A DNA stretch of 64,000 nucleotides from Niastella soli (GCF_017742245.1 NZ_JAGHKO010000004.1:124001-188000); one strand, 5' to 3'. Positions 7,587 through 16,954 are shown, numbered from the stretch's first letter. Translations and numbers: made by a program. The notes: a model not told the origin generated them from the letters alone.

Positions 7587-9938
7587 ATGACCAGACTGGT
7601 TGCTATAGTATTTGGTGTATGTAGTGTTCTATTTGCCACAGCACAGGAAAAATTTACATTGAGTGGATATGTGCGCGATTCGCTGTCGGGTGAAACACTT
7701 ATCGGTGCCACGGTTGCCGTGAATGGCCATGGTAAAAGCATTGTTAGTAACCAGTTTGGGTTTTACTCTATAACATTACCCAGGGGCACCTACCCCGTGC
7801 TTATTACTTTTACCGGCTATCAACAGGTACAGCAGGTAATTGCCCTCGACAGGAACATTGAACAGAGTTTTTATCTTCCCATAAAACCTGTTTTACAGGA
7901 AGTAATTGTTTCGGCCCGCCGGCGAGATGAGAATGTAACGAATGCACAAATGGGCAAGATCGATCTGTCGATCACCCAGGTGAAATCGGTACCCGTGTTA
8001 CTGGGTGAAACCGATCTGTTAAAAACCCTGCAACTGCTGCCTGGCGTGCGCAATGCCGGGGAAGGCAATACCGGTTTATATGTAAGGGGCGGTGGGCCCG
8101 ACCAGAACCTGATATTACTCGACGACGCCACGGTTTACAACACAGGCCACCTGTTTGGTTTTTTCTCCATATTTAATTCAGATGCCATCAAAAATATCTC
8201 CCTGGTAAAAGGCGGGATGTCGGCACAATATGGCGGTCGGTTGTCATCGGTGCTGGATGTGGCCATGAAGGAGGGGAATTTGAACAAATTTGAAGTAGAG
8301 GGTGGGATAGGGGCCATTGCCTCCCGGCTATCCGTACAAGGGCCTATTAAAAAAAATAAATCTTCCTTTATCATATCGGGCCGGCGCACGTACCTCGATC
8401 TGCTGGTGAAACCTTTTATTTCTGAAAAAAGCGATTTCTACGGCTCCGGTTATTATTTCTACGATTTCAATGCCAAGGTGAATTATATTTTCTCAGAAAA
8501 GGACCGCCTGTACCTGAGTGGTTATTTTGGAAGGGATGTGTTTACTTATCGTAACTCGCGCCGTGTATTCAAGGCCGATATTCCCTGGGGCAATTCAACC
8601 GCCTCGCTGCGCTGGAACCATGTATTTAACCGGAAACTGTTTGCCAATACCACGCTGGTGTATAATGATTATGCGTTCTCCTTTGGCGCCGCCCAGAACG
8701 ATTTCAAAATAAAACTATCATCGGGTATTAACGATTATAGTGCTAAGACCGATTTTGATTTTTACCCATCCACCCAGCACAAGATCCGCTTTGGAGGTAT
8801 TTTTACCTACCATACTTTTACACCCAATGTCCTAAGCGGCAACCAGGGCGATAACCAGTTTTATCCTGATAACACCATGAAAAAATATGCGGGTGAAACA
8901 GGCATTTACGCGCAGGACGAGTGGGATGTAAGTGATCGCATAAAAATAAACGCCGGTTTGCGTTACAGCCGTTTTGTACAGGCCGGCCCTTACAAAATAT
9001 TTTCTACTGATATAAATGGCAACAAGTCGGACAGTATTTCCTATAGCAAGAATAAACCCGTAAAAACCTACGGCGGGTTTGAGCCGCGGGTCACCCTCCG
9101 CTATGCTATCAATGACGAAACATCTTTAAAAGCAGCTGTTACCCGTAATTACCAATACATACACCTCGTAAGCAATGCCGGTTCTACCTTGCCAACCGAT
9201 TTGTGGGTACCCAGTACATATCGGGTAAAACCCCAGGAAAGCTGGCAGTATGCCGCCGGTTTTTTCAAAAACTTCAGCAACAATATGCTGGAAACATCGG
9301 TGGAAGTGTATTATAAAAAAATGAACAACCAGATAGAATACCGCGAAGGATATACGCCCTCGTTAAAAGACCCTGAAGAGGATTTTGTTTTTGGCAAGGG
9401 CTGGAGTTATGGCACAGAACTGTTCATTAATAAAACAAAAGGTAAACTCACCGGCTGGATCGGTTACACCCTTTCCTGGACCTGGCGCCAGTTCGATACG
9501 CTGAATGAAGGTAAAAAATATCCATCCAAATACGATCGGCGTCACGATCTGTCGGTGGTGGCTACTTACCAGTTGAATAAAAAATGGAAGCTGTCGGGTG
9601 TATTTGTATATGGAAGCGGTAACGCTGTTTCATTGCCTGAGCGTTTTTATGTAGTGGGGGGCGTACTTACCCAGGAGTACAGCAGGATCAATCAATACCG
9701 GCTGGCCCCTTATCATCGTATGGATATTTCGGCTATTTATACCCCCCGAACAAGTCCCAATGCACGATTTAAAACAAACTGGGTGTTCAGCATTTATAAT
9801 GTATACAGCAGGTTGAACCCCTACTTTATTTACTTCAGCCAGGAGGGCAGTCCTTATGATGGTTCTTTAAAGATCTCAAGCGAGCAGGTTTCCCTTTTCC
9901 CGATCATACCTTCCGTTACCTGGAACTTTAAGTTCTGA
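7587..9938 (+). CDS. TonB-dependent receptor with carboxypeptidase-like domain
   Basis: A 783-residue outer-membrane receptor. The order is signal peptide (1-20, ending TAQ), a carboxypeptidase-regulatory-like Ig domain (about 22-105), a TonB plug with the conserved GLYVRGGGPDQNLILLDD segment (near 160-180), and a 22-strand-type barrel ending in aromatic residues (VTWNFKF). Proteins of this shape import ligands through TonB-ExbBD energy. No SusD partner is adjacent, so it is not a classical glycan locus; the preceding DUF3347 gene hints at a metal-related ligand, but that is inference. Its stop codon abuts the stop of the convergent dioxygenase gene with no intervening base. Confidence 0.92.
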   Translation: MTRLVAIVFGVCSVLFATAQEKFTLSGYVRDSLSGETLIGATVAVNGHGKSIVSNQFGFYSITLPRGTYPVLITFTGYQQVQQVIALDRNIEQSFYLPIKPVLQEVIVSARRRDENVTNAQMGKIDLSITQVKSVPVLLGETDLLKTLQLLPGVRNAGEGNTGLYVRGGGPDQNLILLDDATVYNTGHLFGFFSIFNSDAIKNISLVKGGMSAQYGGRLSSVLDVAMKEGNLNKFEVEGGIGAIASRLSVQGPIKKNKSSFIISGRRTYLDLLVKPFISEKSDFYGSGYYFYDFNAKVNYIFSEKDRLYLSGYFGRDVFTYRNSRRVFKADIPWGNSTASLRWNHVFNRKLFANTTLVYNDYAFSFGAAQNDFKIKLSSGINDYSAKTDFDFYPSTQHKIRFGGIFTYHTFTPNVLSGNQGDNQFYPDNTMKKYAGETGIYAQDEWDVSDRIKINAGLRYSRFVQAGPYKIFSTDINGNKSDSISYSKNKPVKTYGGFEPRVTLRYAINDETSLKAAVTRNYQYIHLVSNAGSTLPTDLWVPSTYRVKPQESWQYAAGFFKNFSNNMLETSVEVYYKKMNNQIEYREGYTPSLKDPEEDFVFGKGWSYGTELFINKTKGKLTGWIGYTLSWTWRQFDTLNEGKKYPSKYDRRHDLSVVATYQLNKKWKLSGVFVYGSGNAVSLPERFYVVGGVLTQEYSRINQYRLAPYHRMDISAIYTPRTSPNARFKTNWVFSIYNVYSRLNPYFIYFSQEGSPYDGSLKISSEQVSLFPIIPSVTWNFKF

Positions 9939-10868
9939 TCACATCAACGAAGGCCGTTCGGTTATTTCATGGTATTTGATCACATCGCTGGCATAATAAT
10001 GCACTACCATACTTTTACGGGTAAGCGCCGGGTTGCGAATGGGCGCTCCACCATGAACCAGGTTGGCATGCCAGATCAACACATCGCCTTTTTTGGCAAG
10101 CAGTTCCTGCCGCGAAAACCGGTGTTTTTCTATCAGTTCTTCCACCATGTCTTCATAATCGGGATAATCATGTTTGCCCAACGACAAAAAAGAGCTGCCG
10201 GCGTTCCAGTCATTGTTAAGCAGGTAAGGTAATTTATGGCTTCCGGGGTAATAGAAGAGGGGGCCGCTATCGGGATGCACATCTTCCAACGCCACCCAAA
10301 TGGCAATCAGATAACCCAGTGGATATGTGGTCATATGTACACTGTCGGAATGCGCTCTTTGTCCGCTGCCATTGATAAAATTGATGGTTTGAAAAGGCAC
10401 CATTTCTTTATCCAGCAAAAAATTGAGTAGCCGGCTGATCACCGGGTCTTTTGTTGCCTGGCGAATAATGGCCGATCTTTTATTGGCGAACATCAGCTTG
10501 TTGCCCCATTTAAATTGCAGCGTACCATTTTTCATCAGGCTGTCAATCTCATTATTGATGGCATCACACGCCGCTGGTGAAAAATAATTCTCCAGGATCA
10601 TATATCCTTTGCTACTCCAATCCCTGATCTGTTGTTGTATCGCTGCCGGAAATTGTTGAAAGCCTTCTTTTTGTTCAGCCAGTACAGCGGAGTCGCCGGT
10701 ATCGAGCCAGGCGCGGGATTCTTTATCGGGAAAATCTTTGCTGCTTACTGATGCGATGAGTGATTTTTGCAGGTTGTATTTCCTATACGCCTTTTTATTA
10801 TGGAGCAATTGTTTATAATGAAGCAGGTTATACAACCAGTGAACGGGCTTAAAATGCTTTAAACTCAT
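9939..10868 (-). CDS. phytanoyl-CoA dioxygenase (PhyH) family protein
   Basis: A 309-residue Fe(II)/2-oxoglutarate-dependent oxygenase. The metal triad is seen as H-x-D (His173, Asp175 in RAHSDSVHM) and a distal His272 (VHGGAPI), with a downstream basic residue (Arg284 in LTRKS) placed to bind 2-oxoglutarate. The segment LEDVHPDSGPLFYYPGSHK is characteristic of PhyH proteins. The substrate is unknown; relatives hydroxylate lipids, amino acids or antibiotics. It stands alone on the minus strand, its stop directly abutting that of the TonB receptor. The upstream region carries a heptanucleotide repeat array. Confidence 0.87.
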   Translation of the reverse strand: MSLKHFKPVHWLYNLLHYKQLLHNKKAYRKYNLQKSLIASVSSKDFPDKESRAWLDTGDSAVLAEQKEGFQQFPAAIQQQIRDWSSKGYMILENYFSPAACDAINNEIDSLMKNGTLQFKWGNKLMFANKRSAIIRQATKDPVISRLLNFLLDKEMVPFQTINFINGSGQRAHSDSVHMTTYPLGYLIAIWVALEDVHPDSGPLFYYPGSHKLPYLLNNDWNAGSSFLSLGKHDYPDYEDMVEELIEKHRFSRQELLAKKGDVLIWHANLVHGGAPIRNPALTRKSMVVHYYASDVIKYHEITERPSLM

Positions 10869-10918
10869 AATAAATATTGGCGTTAGGCGAAATATACGAA
10901 TAAAGATAGTTATTTATT

Positions 10919-11002
10919 GTCTGCCGTCTGCCGTTTGCCGTTTGCCGTTTGCCGTTTGCCGTCTGCCGTTTGCCGTCTGCCGTCTGCCGTTTGCCGTTTG
11001 CC
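10919..11002. repeat. GTYTGCC heptanucleotide tandem array (12 copies)
   Basis: Twelve head-to-tail copies of a 7-base unit GTYTGCC (Y = C or T at the third base) fill this interval between two minus-strand genes. It is followed by further low-complexity words of the same flavour (cattgcccattccccattgcc) to about 11080. Apparent reading frames across it encode only period-7 repeats and are not real. Confidence 0.95.
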
Positions 11003-11073
11003 TCAGAAGTGTATTGCCTGATGTTTGCGGCCTGAAGCTGTCTTCCCATTGCCCATTCCCCATTGCCTATTTC

Positions 11074-11922
11074 CTATTGCCTCTCATATTTAAATCGTAC
11101 GGTGGCGCTTTTTTGTTCGCTGGATGACAGGTGCAACTGGTAACGTTTCCGGCCGGCTGTTATAACCATCAGGGCGGTGTTAGGCGGAATGCGGCCCAGG
11201 TTTTCGGCATACATCACCAGTTCATATGCTGTATTGGGAAAGGCCGTTATATTTAGTACAAGCGGCTGTCCGGTAAGGCGTTTTTTGTACAACAACAAGG
11301 TATTGTTCAGGAAAATTGAAATGGTATCATCATCTATTTCGGCATTGTCGTACAATTCAATTTTTATATTGGGAGTATCTATGGCCAGTGTTTGCACCAG
11401 GTCTTTTTCCCGGCTTTGCAATTTCATGTTCTTTTGTAACCGGGCCAGGGTATCGTTCTGGTATACATCAACGGGGAAGATAGATTTGGCTAACCGGGAG
11501 AGGGAGATCTTGCCGGGCTGGCAATTGTTATTATTACCCATTTCATGCCCCCGCCATTCGCCCTGCAACAATTCATGGCCTTCGCCATTTTTTGTGAGGA
11601 CCAGGTCATAGGTCTTTATACAGGGCACACAACTATCGGGAACGTTATACTGTAATACCGCATTTTCGATGATCACCATGCGTTTGGTAAGCGGGTTGTA
11701 TTTGCCGGAAAAGTTTATTTTGGTATAACGCTCATTATCGTAACTATATACATTGCCTATAAACGAATTGTTTTGCATATAAATAATATGCAGCTCTGTT
11801 GAATAGGAGGGGAAACAACCGCCAGCATTTTGAGTTCTTATTCCGCCCCAAACTCCCGTTAATAGCTGGGCCCGGCCAACTACAGTAAGCCCAAGTAACA
11901 GGAGCAACAGCAAAAAACGCAT
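11074..11922 (-). CDS. secreted protein of unknown function (paralogue of the next gene)
   Basis: A 282-residue protein with a clear signal peptide (MRFLLLLLLLGLTVVGRAQ) and no recognised catalytic motif. An N-terminal region (about 20-150) opens with LLTGVWGG and contains paired Cys; a C-terminal region (about 185-282) is a beta-rich module with the motifs IELYDNAEIDDDTISIFLN and ELVMYAENLGRIPPNTALMVI. Both regions are repeated in the neighbouring 379-residue protein, so the two arose by tandem duplication. Localisation to periplasm or surface is inferred from the signal; the function is unknown. Confidence 0.8.
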   Translation of the reverse strand: MRFLLLLLLLGLTVVGRAQLLTGVWGGIRTQNAGGCFPSYSTELHIIYMQNNSFIGNVYSYDNERYTKINFSGKYNPLTKRMVIIENAVLQYNVPDSCVPCIKTYDLVLTKNGEGHELLQGEWRGHEMGNNNNCQPGKISLSRLAKSIFPVDVYQNDTLARLQKNMKLQSREKDLVQTLAIDTPNIKIELYDNAEIDDDTISIFLNNTLLLYKKRLTGQPLVLNITAFPNTAYELVMYAENLGRIPPNTALMVITAGRKRYQLHLSSSEQKSATVRFKYERQ

Positions 11923-12094
11923 GACTTAATTTTATTGGAATATAGCAACAAAAGTCACAACGAAGGGTACCGTTTATATAATCCAATTCTGATTTTTAGA
12001 TTTTGGGATCCCGGAATTTGAGATTTGAAACATGCAGGGATTCCGCGATGAAAGAAATCACGAAATCTCTAAATCCCGAAATCAGCAATCAAAA

Positions 12095-13234
12095 TCATTT
12101 CTCGTACTTAAATACTACCACCGCATTCTTCTGTTCAGTAGAAGTGATCCTTACTTCGTATCGTTTAGTGCCCGCTTTTACCACCATGAGTGAAGTATTT
12201 GGGGGAATTTCGCCCAGGTTTTCTGCCACCATCACCAATTCGTGATAATTCACCGTATCATCAAGGGTTATAGTGAGCGGAATGGCCTTATCGGTTAGCC
12301 GTTTCTTTGAAAGCACCAGTTTTTTATCAACGTATACCGAAATGGTGTCGTTATCAATGGTGCCGTTGTCGTAAATATTTATCTCCACCTGATTGGAATT
12401 GGTGGTGATGGTTTTTACCAGTGTATTTTCCCGGCTGGCCAGTACTTTGGGCACCGTAATGTTAGTGGGAGGCGGTGTTTTTACAACCACTTTCGCCGCT
12501 GTATCTACCTCTACTATTTTTACATTGGGCTTTGTTTCGGTGGGCGTTTTTACAATGGCCTTATTAGTTGGTTTGGTATTTACAGTGGCTTTATTAGTAG
12601 ATTTGGTAACAACCGGCTTTGTGGTGGTATGCGGATTGTTTTTTGGCGTTGTTTTTACTATAGCAGGTTTGTTAGCAATGGTATCCACCTTTTTTACAGC
12701 AGGCTTTTGCTCGGCCGGTTTTGGCTTCTCTTTTTCCTTTTTTGCCAGGAAGGGTTCTTCGTAAAAATCGGAGGTGGTCACTTTACGCAGAAAAACGGTG
12801 CCACGCCCGCAGCTGGTAGAATCTCTTGTACTCGTGCTGAAGTAGGTACCTTCCAAGAATTCTTCCCCATTTTCTTTGGAATATTTCAGGAATAGCGTCA
12901 TTATACAGGGAGCGCCACCCGCCATGCGGACCTCCACAATTTTCATTTCTGACAGCAAAACCTGGTGAGTGGCCGGGTTTATGGTTCCCTCGCAGGTTGC
13001 TTTTCCATAAAACACGGTGGTAAGGTAGGAATAGGTAACACCCGTGAATTTTTTATCATTCTGATCTAACTGTACTTCAAACTTATAACGATCATCAACA
13101 CTCAATAGATCCATATGTCCGCCCTGAGGGGCCGAGGGGCCATTTCTGAAATTTCCCCGCCAGATGCCTGATAGCTGTTGGGCCTGCCCAAAAAAGCTGA
13201 TACCCAAAAACAAAAAAAGTAGAACTGATTTCAT
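12095..13234 (-). CDS. secreted protein of unknown function with Thr/Lys/Pro-rich linker
   Basis: A 379-residue paralogue of the gene downstream. A signal peptide (1-18, ending GQAQ) precedes an N-terminal domain beginning LSGIWRGNF (about 20-155), a low-complexity linker rich in Thr, Lys, Pro and Val (about 160-265), and the shared C-terminal module with EINIYDNGTIDNDTISVYVD and HELVMVAENLGEIPPNTSLMVV. The linker, absent from the paralogue, suggests a flexible periplasmic spacer between two folded domains. No enzymatic motif was seen. The 172-base gap to its partner holds inverted word repeats (about 12000-12085). Confidence 0.82.
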   Translation of the reverse strand: MKSVLLFLFLGISFFGQAQQLSGIWRGNFRNGPSAPQGGHMDLLSVDDRYKFEVQLDQNDKKFTGVTYSYLTTVFYGKATCEGTINPATHQVLLSEMKIVEVRMAGGAPCIMTLFLKYSKENGEEFLEGTYFSTSTRDSTSCGRGTVFLRKVTTSDFYEEPFLAKKEKEKPKPAEQKPAVKKVDTIANKPAIVKTTPKNNPHTTTKPVVTKSTNKATVNTKPTNKAIVKTPTETKPNVKIVEVDTAAKVVVKTPPPTNITVPKVLASRENTLVKTITTNSNQVEINIYDNGTIDNDTISVYVDKKLVLSKKRLTDKAIPLTITLDDTVNYHELVMVAENLGEIPPNTSLMVVKAGTKRYEVRITSTEQKNAVVVFKYEK

Positions 13235-13365
13235 CTGAAATTGTTATTTACTTTGGCCAGCTAAACCTACGTTTTGTGCGTATTGACTGACTTTTTTCTG
13301 GTTTTAGCGCAGTTTACCACCGGCCGCCCTTACTGTCACCCGGCAAATTACTTAATAATTAGTTT

Positions 13366-13416
13366 TTTACGATACACATCGTAAATGGTGGTCTGCAAAT
13401 TGTTCGTTAAATTTGC
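13366..13416 (+). promoter_or_regulatory. thrS control region: two inverted repeats and a -7 element
   Basis: An 8-bp inverted repeat TTTACGAT/ATCGTAAA with a 4-base loop (13366-13385) lies just upstream of TAAATTTG (13408-13415), a perfect Bacteroidota -7 match. A second repeat GCAAATT/AATTTGC (13395-13401/13410-13416) overlaps the -7 element. This could be a promoter with operator sites for the thrS gene 72 bases downstream. No -33 TTTG is evident. Confidence 0.45.
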
Positions 13417-13487
13417 CGTTCTTCCGGAAATACGATACCCACGGAAATGGGATTGTATAACCGGTCACAAAAAAAGGAAGTGATAAA

Positions 13488-15428
13488 ATGATAAAAATTA
13501 CTTTCCCGGATGGAAATGTACGGGAGTACAAAGAAGGGACCACAGGGTTGGAAATAGCGAAGTCGATCAGTGAAGGATTGGCTCGTAAAGTATTGGCCGC
13601 AAAAATAAATGGTGAGGTGTGGGATGCCACGCGCCCCATTTATACGGATGCTACCCTTAGTTTATTGACCTGGGACGACAAGGATGGTAAAAAAACCTTC
13701 TGGCACTCTTCTGCCCACCTAATGGCAGAGGCAGTGGAAAGTTTATTCCCCGGTGTAAAATTCTGGGTTGGTCCGGCACTTGACAGCCAGGCCGGGTTTT
13801 ATTACGATATGGACCTGGGCGATCGCAAGCTTACAGAAGAAGACCTGCTGAAGCTGGAAAAGAAAATGAACGAACTGGCCAAACAGAACAACAGCTATGT
13901 TCGTAAAGAAATGCCCAAGGCAGAAGCTGTTCAGTATTTCACCGAAAAAGGCGACGAATATAAACTGGACCTGCTGAGCAACCTCGCCGACGGGGAGATC
14001 ACCTTTTACACCCAGGGTGGTTTTACCGATCTGTGCCGTGGCCCGCATATTCCATCTACCGCACCTATCAAAGCCATTAAGCTCACCAGCATTGCCGGTG
14101 CTTACTGGAAAGGAGATAGCAACAATAAACAGCTTACCCGCGTATACGGGGTTACCTTCCCTGCGCAAAAAGAACTGGATGAGTACCTGACCATGCTGGA
14201 GGAGGCAAAGAAGAGAGACCACCGCAAACTTGGTAAGGAACTGGGAATTTTTACCATGGATGATGATGTGGGCCCTGGTATGCCTTTATGGATGCCTAAT
14301 GGTACCATCATTATTGAAGAATTGGAAAAACTGGCCAAGGAAACCGAGCAGCGTGCCGGCTATAAAAGGGTTGTTACCCCGCATATTGCCAAAGAGAACA
14401 TGTATATCACCAGCGGTCACCTGCCGTATTACCAGGACAGCATGTTCCCGCCCATGGAGCTGGATGGTACAAAATATTACCTGAAATCCATGAACTGCCC
14501 GCACCACCATAAAATATTCGGGGCGGAACCCAGAAGCTATAAGGATTTACCATTGCGACTGGCCGAATATGGTACCTGTTACCGGTATGAGCAAAGCGGT
14601 GAGCTGTTCGGACTGATGCGTGTACGTTGTTTACACATGAACGACGCTCATATCTATTGCACCCGTGAACAGTTTGCGGCCGAGTTCAAGGCAGTGAATG
14701 ATATGTACCAGAAATATTTCAAAATATTTGGCATAGATAAGTATGTGATGCGTTTGTCATTGCACGAACCTACCAAACTGGGACAGAAATATATTGACGA
14801 ACCTGAATTGTGGAAGGAAACTGAGGAAATGGTTCGCCAGGTATTGATAGAGTCAAATATTCCATATGTAGAGATCCCGGATGAGGCTGCTTTTTATGGC
14901 CCCAAGATTGATGTACAGATCTGGAGCGTAATAGGCCGCGAGTTTACCCTGGCTACCAACCAGGTTGACTTTGCACAGGGCCGCCGGTTCAAGCTGGAAT
15001 ATACCAATAAGGACAACTCAGCAGATACCCCATTGATCATTCACCGGGCACCATTAGGTACCCATGAGCGGTTCATCGGCTTTTTGCTGGAACACTATGC
15101 CGGTAAATTCCCGCTGTGGCTGTCACCGGTTCAGGTAAAGATTTTGCCTATTAGTGACAAGTTCCTGCCGTACGCAAATAGTGTTTTGGAATCGCTGAAA
15201 AATGCAGATATTCGTGCTGAAGTGGATGACCGGAACGAGAAAATTGGTAAGAAGATCCGCGATACCGAGCTGATGAAAGTGCCATATATGCTGGTGGTTG
15301 GTGAAAAAGAGATGAATGAGAACCAGGTGGCCATTCGCCGGCAGGGTAAAGGTGATCTGGGGTCAAAAGGCATCGAGGAGTTCATAAATGAGGCCAAAGC
15401 CGAGATCAAAGAACGCCGTGGCGAATAA
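13488..15428 (+). CDS. thrS: threonine--tRNA ligase
   Basis: A 646-residue cytosolic class II synthetase charging tRNA-Thr, the usual family length. Domains in order: TGS (1-62), the editing domain with the HSSAHLMAEAV motif (about 70-77), then the catalytic core with motif 2 (YGTCYRYEQSGELFGLMRVR) and motif 3 (HRAPLGTHERFIGFLLEHY), and the anticodon-binding domain (about 545-646). The active-site loop reads MNCPHHH where many bacteria have MNCPGH. An AGGAAG sequence precedes the ATG. It heads the classical thrS-infC-rpmI-rplT order, with 151 bases before infC. Confidence 0.97.
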   Translation: MIKITFPDGNVREYKEGTTGLEIAKSISEGLARKVLAAKINGEVWDATRPIYTDATLSLLTWDDKDGKKTFWHSSAHLMAEAVESLFPGVKFWVGPALDSQAGFYYDMDLGDRKLTEEDLLKLEKKMNELAKQNNSYVRKEMPKAEAVQYFTEKGDEYKLDLLSNLADGEITFYTQGGFTDLCRGPHIPSTAPIKAIKLTSIAGAYWKGDSNNKQLTRVYGVTFPAQKELDEYLTMLEEAKKRDHRKLGKELGIFTMDDDVGPGMPLWMPNGTIIIEELEKLAKETEQRAGYKRVVTPHIAKENMYITSGHLPYYQDSMFPPMELDGTKYYLKSMNCPHHHKIFGAEPRSYKDLPLRLAEYGTCYRYEQSGELFGLMRVRCLHMNDAHIYCTREQFAAEFKAVNDMYQKYFKIFGIDKYVMRLSLHEPTKLGQKYIDEPELWKETEEMVRQVLIESNIPYVEIPDEAAFYGPKIDVQIWSVIGREFTLATNQVDFAQGRRFKLEYTNKDNSADTPLIIHRAPLGTHERFIGFLLEHYAGKFPLWLSPVQVKILPISDKFLPYANSVLESLKNADIRAEVDDRNEKIGKKIRDTELMKVPYMLVVGEKEMNENQVAIRRQGKGDLGSKGIEEFINEAKAEIKERRGE

Positions 15429-15579
15429 TATTGTGTTTGAAGATTCTATGGATTTCATAACTTAGAAGCTAGAACATTGGGTCCGTAACAACATTCGAAA
15501 ACAAAATCACAATCAAAAAACGGTAATTCAGTAATTGCGCTGGTTACCAAGAACAAAAATTCTTAACTAAAAGATTTAA

Positions 15580-16167
15580 ATGGCATTTCCACCGCGACAA
15601 CCGAGAGGTAATTTCAATCCCCGATTTAAGAAGGAACAACAGCAGGAACATCGCACCAATAACATGATACGCGTACCGCAGGTACGGTTGGTTGGCGATA
15701 ATGTAGAGGTAGGAGTATATTCTATTCAGGAGGCGCTTAAAATGGCGCAAGAGCAACAGCTTGACCTTGTTGAAATTTCACCACAGGCTGACCCGCCCGT
15801 TTGTAAAATCATCGATTATAATAAATTTCTGTACGAGAAGAAGAAGAAGGAAAAGGAGATGAAGGCCAAAAGTAAAACGGCCGAGGTAAAAGAGATCCGT
15901 TTTACGCCTGGTACCGATGATCATGACTTTGACTTTAAAGCGCGCCATGCCGAAAGCTTCTTAAAAGAAGGTAATAAAGTAAAGGCATACGTGCAGTTCA
16001 AAGGCCGCGCCATCATGTTTAAAGAACGGGGTGAGCTGGTATTGTTGAAATTTGCAGAGCGCCTGGCAGAAGTAGGGCAGCCCGAAGGCTTACCCAAACT
16101 GGAAGGTAAACGCATGCTGATGATCATTTCGCCTAAGACCAGTAAAAAGAAGAAAGAAGGGGCTTAG
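15580..16167 (+). CDS. infC: translation initiation factor IF-3
   Basis: A 195-residue IF-3 that binds the 30S subunit and polices start codon and initiator tRNA choice. A basic Pro/Arg/Gln-rich leader (1-27) precedes the N-domain ([22 protein letters not shown]), a Lys/Glu helical linker (about 88-103), and the C-domain ([35 protein letters not shown]). The start is ATG at 15580, not the AUU known from enterobacteria. The C-terminus ends in a Lys cluster (TSKKKKEGA). A hairpin terminator follows, so rpmI-rplT are probably transcribed separately. Confidence 0.97.
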   Translation: MAFPPRQPRGNFNPRFKKEQQQEHRTNNMIRVPQVRLVGDNVEVGVYSIQEALKMAQEQQLDLVEISPQADPPVCKIIDYNKFLYEKKKKEKEMKAKSKTAEVKEIRFTPGTDDHDFDFKARHAESFLKEGNKVKAYVQFKGRAIMFKERGELVLLKFAERLAEVGQPEGLPKLEGKRMLMIISPKTSKKKKEGA

Positions 16168-16189
16168 GTTTCTTATACAATCGAGCTTT

Positions 16190-16224
16190 AAAAGCATTCT
16201 TCCGAAAGGAGGGGTGCTTTTTTT
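16190..16224 (+). terminator. intrinsic terminator after infC
   Basis: Fourteen-pair stem (16190-16203 with 16208-16221, several G-U pairs) closed by a GAAA tetraloop and running into T residues. Confidence 0.85.
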
Positions 16225-16510
16225 ATGGGCAAAGGGGAGAAGGCAGAGATGAAAGGCAATGGGCAATGGCCAATAGGCAATGGGAAAAGCAACGGGCAGA
16301 GAGAAGTTTACAGGTTCAAGGGAAAGCCAGGTTTCACGTTAAAGCGAGTCTCAATATCGCGAGCCCTTTCACGTCTCCCGTTTCGCGACTGCAGTACAAG
16401 CTTCAAATGTCGCGAACCCATTGCCGATTGCCGATTCAGGATTGCCGTAACGCAGCTCAAATATCGCGAGTCCTTTCACGTTTCGCGTTTGACGTTTCAC
16501 GCTTAGCAAC
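16225..16510. repeat. word-like intergenic repeats between infC and rpmI
   Basis: Non-coding DNA built of recurring short words: ggcaatgg/caatgggc, ttgccgattgccgatt, tatcgcgag (twice), and tttcacgtttcgcgtttgacgtttcacgct. The same words recur in other gaps of this window (10919-11080, 17390-17593, 31105-31203, 51060-51140, 51660-51857). The stretch separates infC from the rpmI promoter. Confidence 0.75.
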
Positions 16511-16561
16511 TTAACTTCGTGAGAATAAACACCTTACTCCCCAAGCCTTTTTTAAAAAACC

Positions 16562-16593
16562 TTTGGCACTTATAAATATAACCCCTACCTTTG
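16562..16593 (+). promoter_or_regulatory. Bacteroidota promoter for rpmI-rplT
   Basis: TTTG at 16562-16565 and TACCTTTG at 16586-16593 are separated by 20 bases, a full match to the -33/-7 promoter. Transcription would start near 16600, leaving a leader of about 110 bases before rpmI. That leader contains a CCCG/CGGG stem (near 16663-16676) and could hold a ribosomal-protein autoregulatory structure, which is speculative. Confidence 0.8.
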
Positions 16594-16712
16594 CGCTCCA
16601 TTTTACGTTTTATTGGTGATGAACCATAAGACAAACATTGCCCACATGGCCCAAAAAGTTTCCCGTCAGTTCGGGAGCGCCAGCAGGGTATCACCGCAAA
16701 AGGTATTTAACT

Positions 16713-16910
16713 ATGCCAAAGGTTAAGACAAACTCCAGCGCCAAAAAAAGATTTAAAATCACCGGCACTGGCAAGATCACGCATCAGAAATCCTTCAAAC
16801 GTCACATTCTTACTAAAAAGTCTAAACGCCGCAAACGCAACCTGAACAAAGATGGTGTTGTGCACAAATCAAATGTAGATTTTGTTAAGCGCTTGCTGAG
16901 ACTGAAGTAA
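16713..16910 (+). CDS. rpmI: 50S ribosomal protein L35
   Basis: A 65-residue, strongly basic protein beginning [20 protein letters not shown] with the L35 signature [15 protein letters not shown] longer in-frame reading from 16638 would add 25 unrelated residues from the leader, so the ATG at 16713 is used. L35 assembles into the large subunit. The rplT gene follows 44 bases later, the usual partner. Confidence 0.97.
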   Translation: MPKVKTNSSAKKRFKITGTGKITHQKSFKRHILTKKSKRRKRNLNKDGVVHKSNVDFVKRLLRLK

Positions 16911-16954
16911 ACTGTTCCGTTAACCAATTTTCGAATTTTCAAATTATTTAAGAT

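Noticed and set aside
10849-11127. Frames crossing the heptanucleotide array
   Set aside because: They translate into period-7 repeats (RQTANGKRQT or FAVCRLP) on both strands and have no start signal; they reflect the repeat, not a gene.
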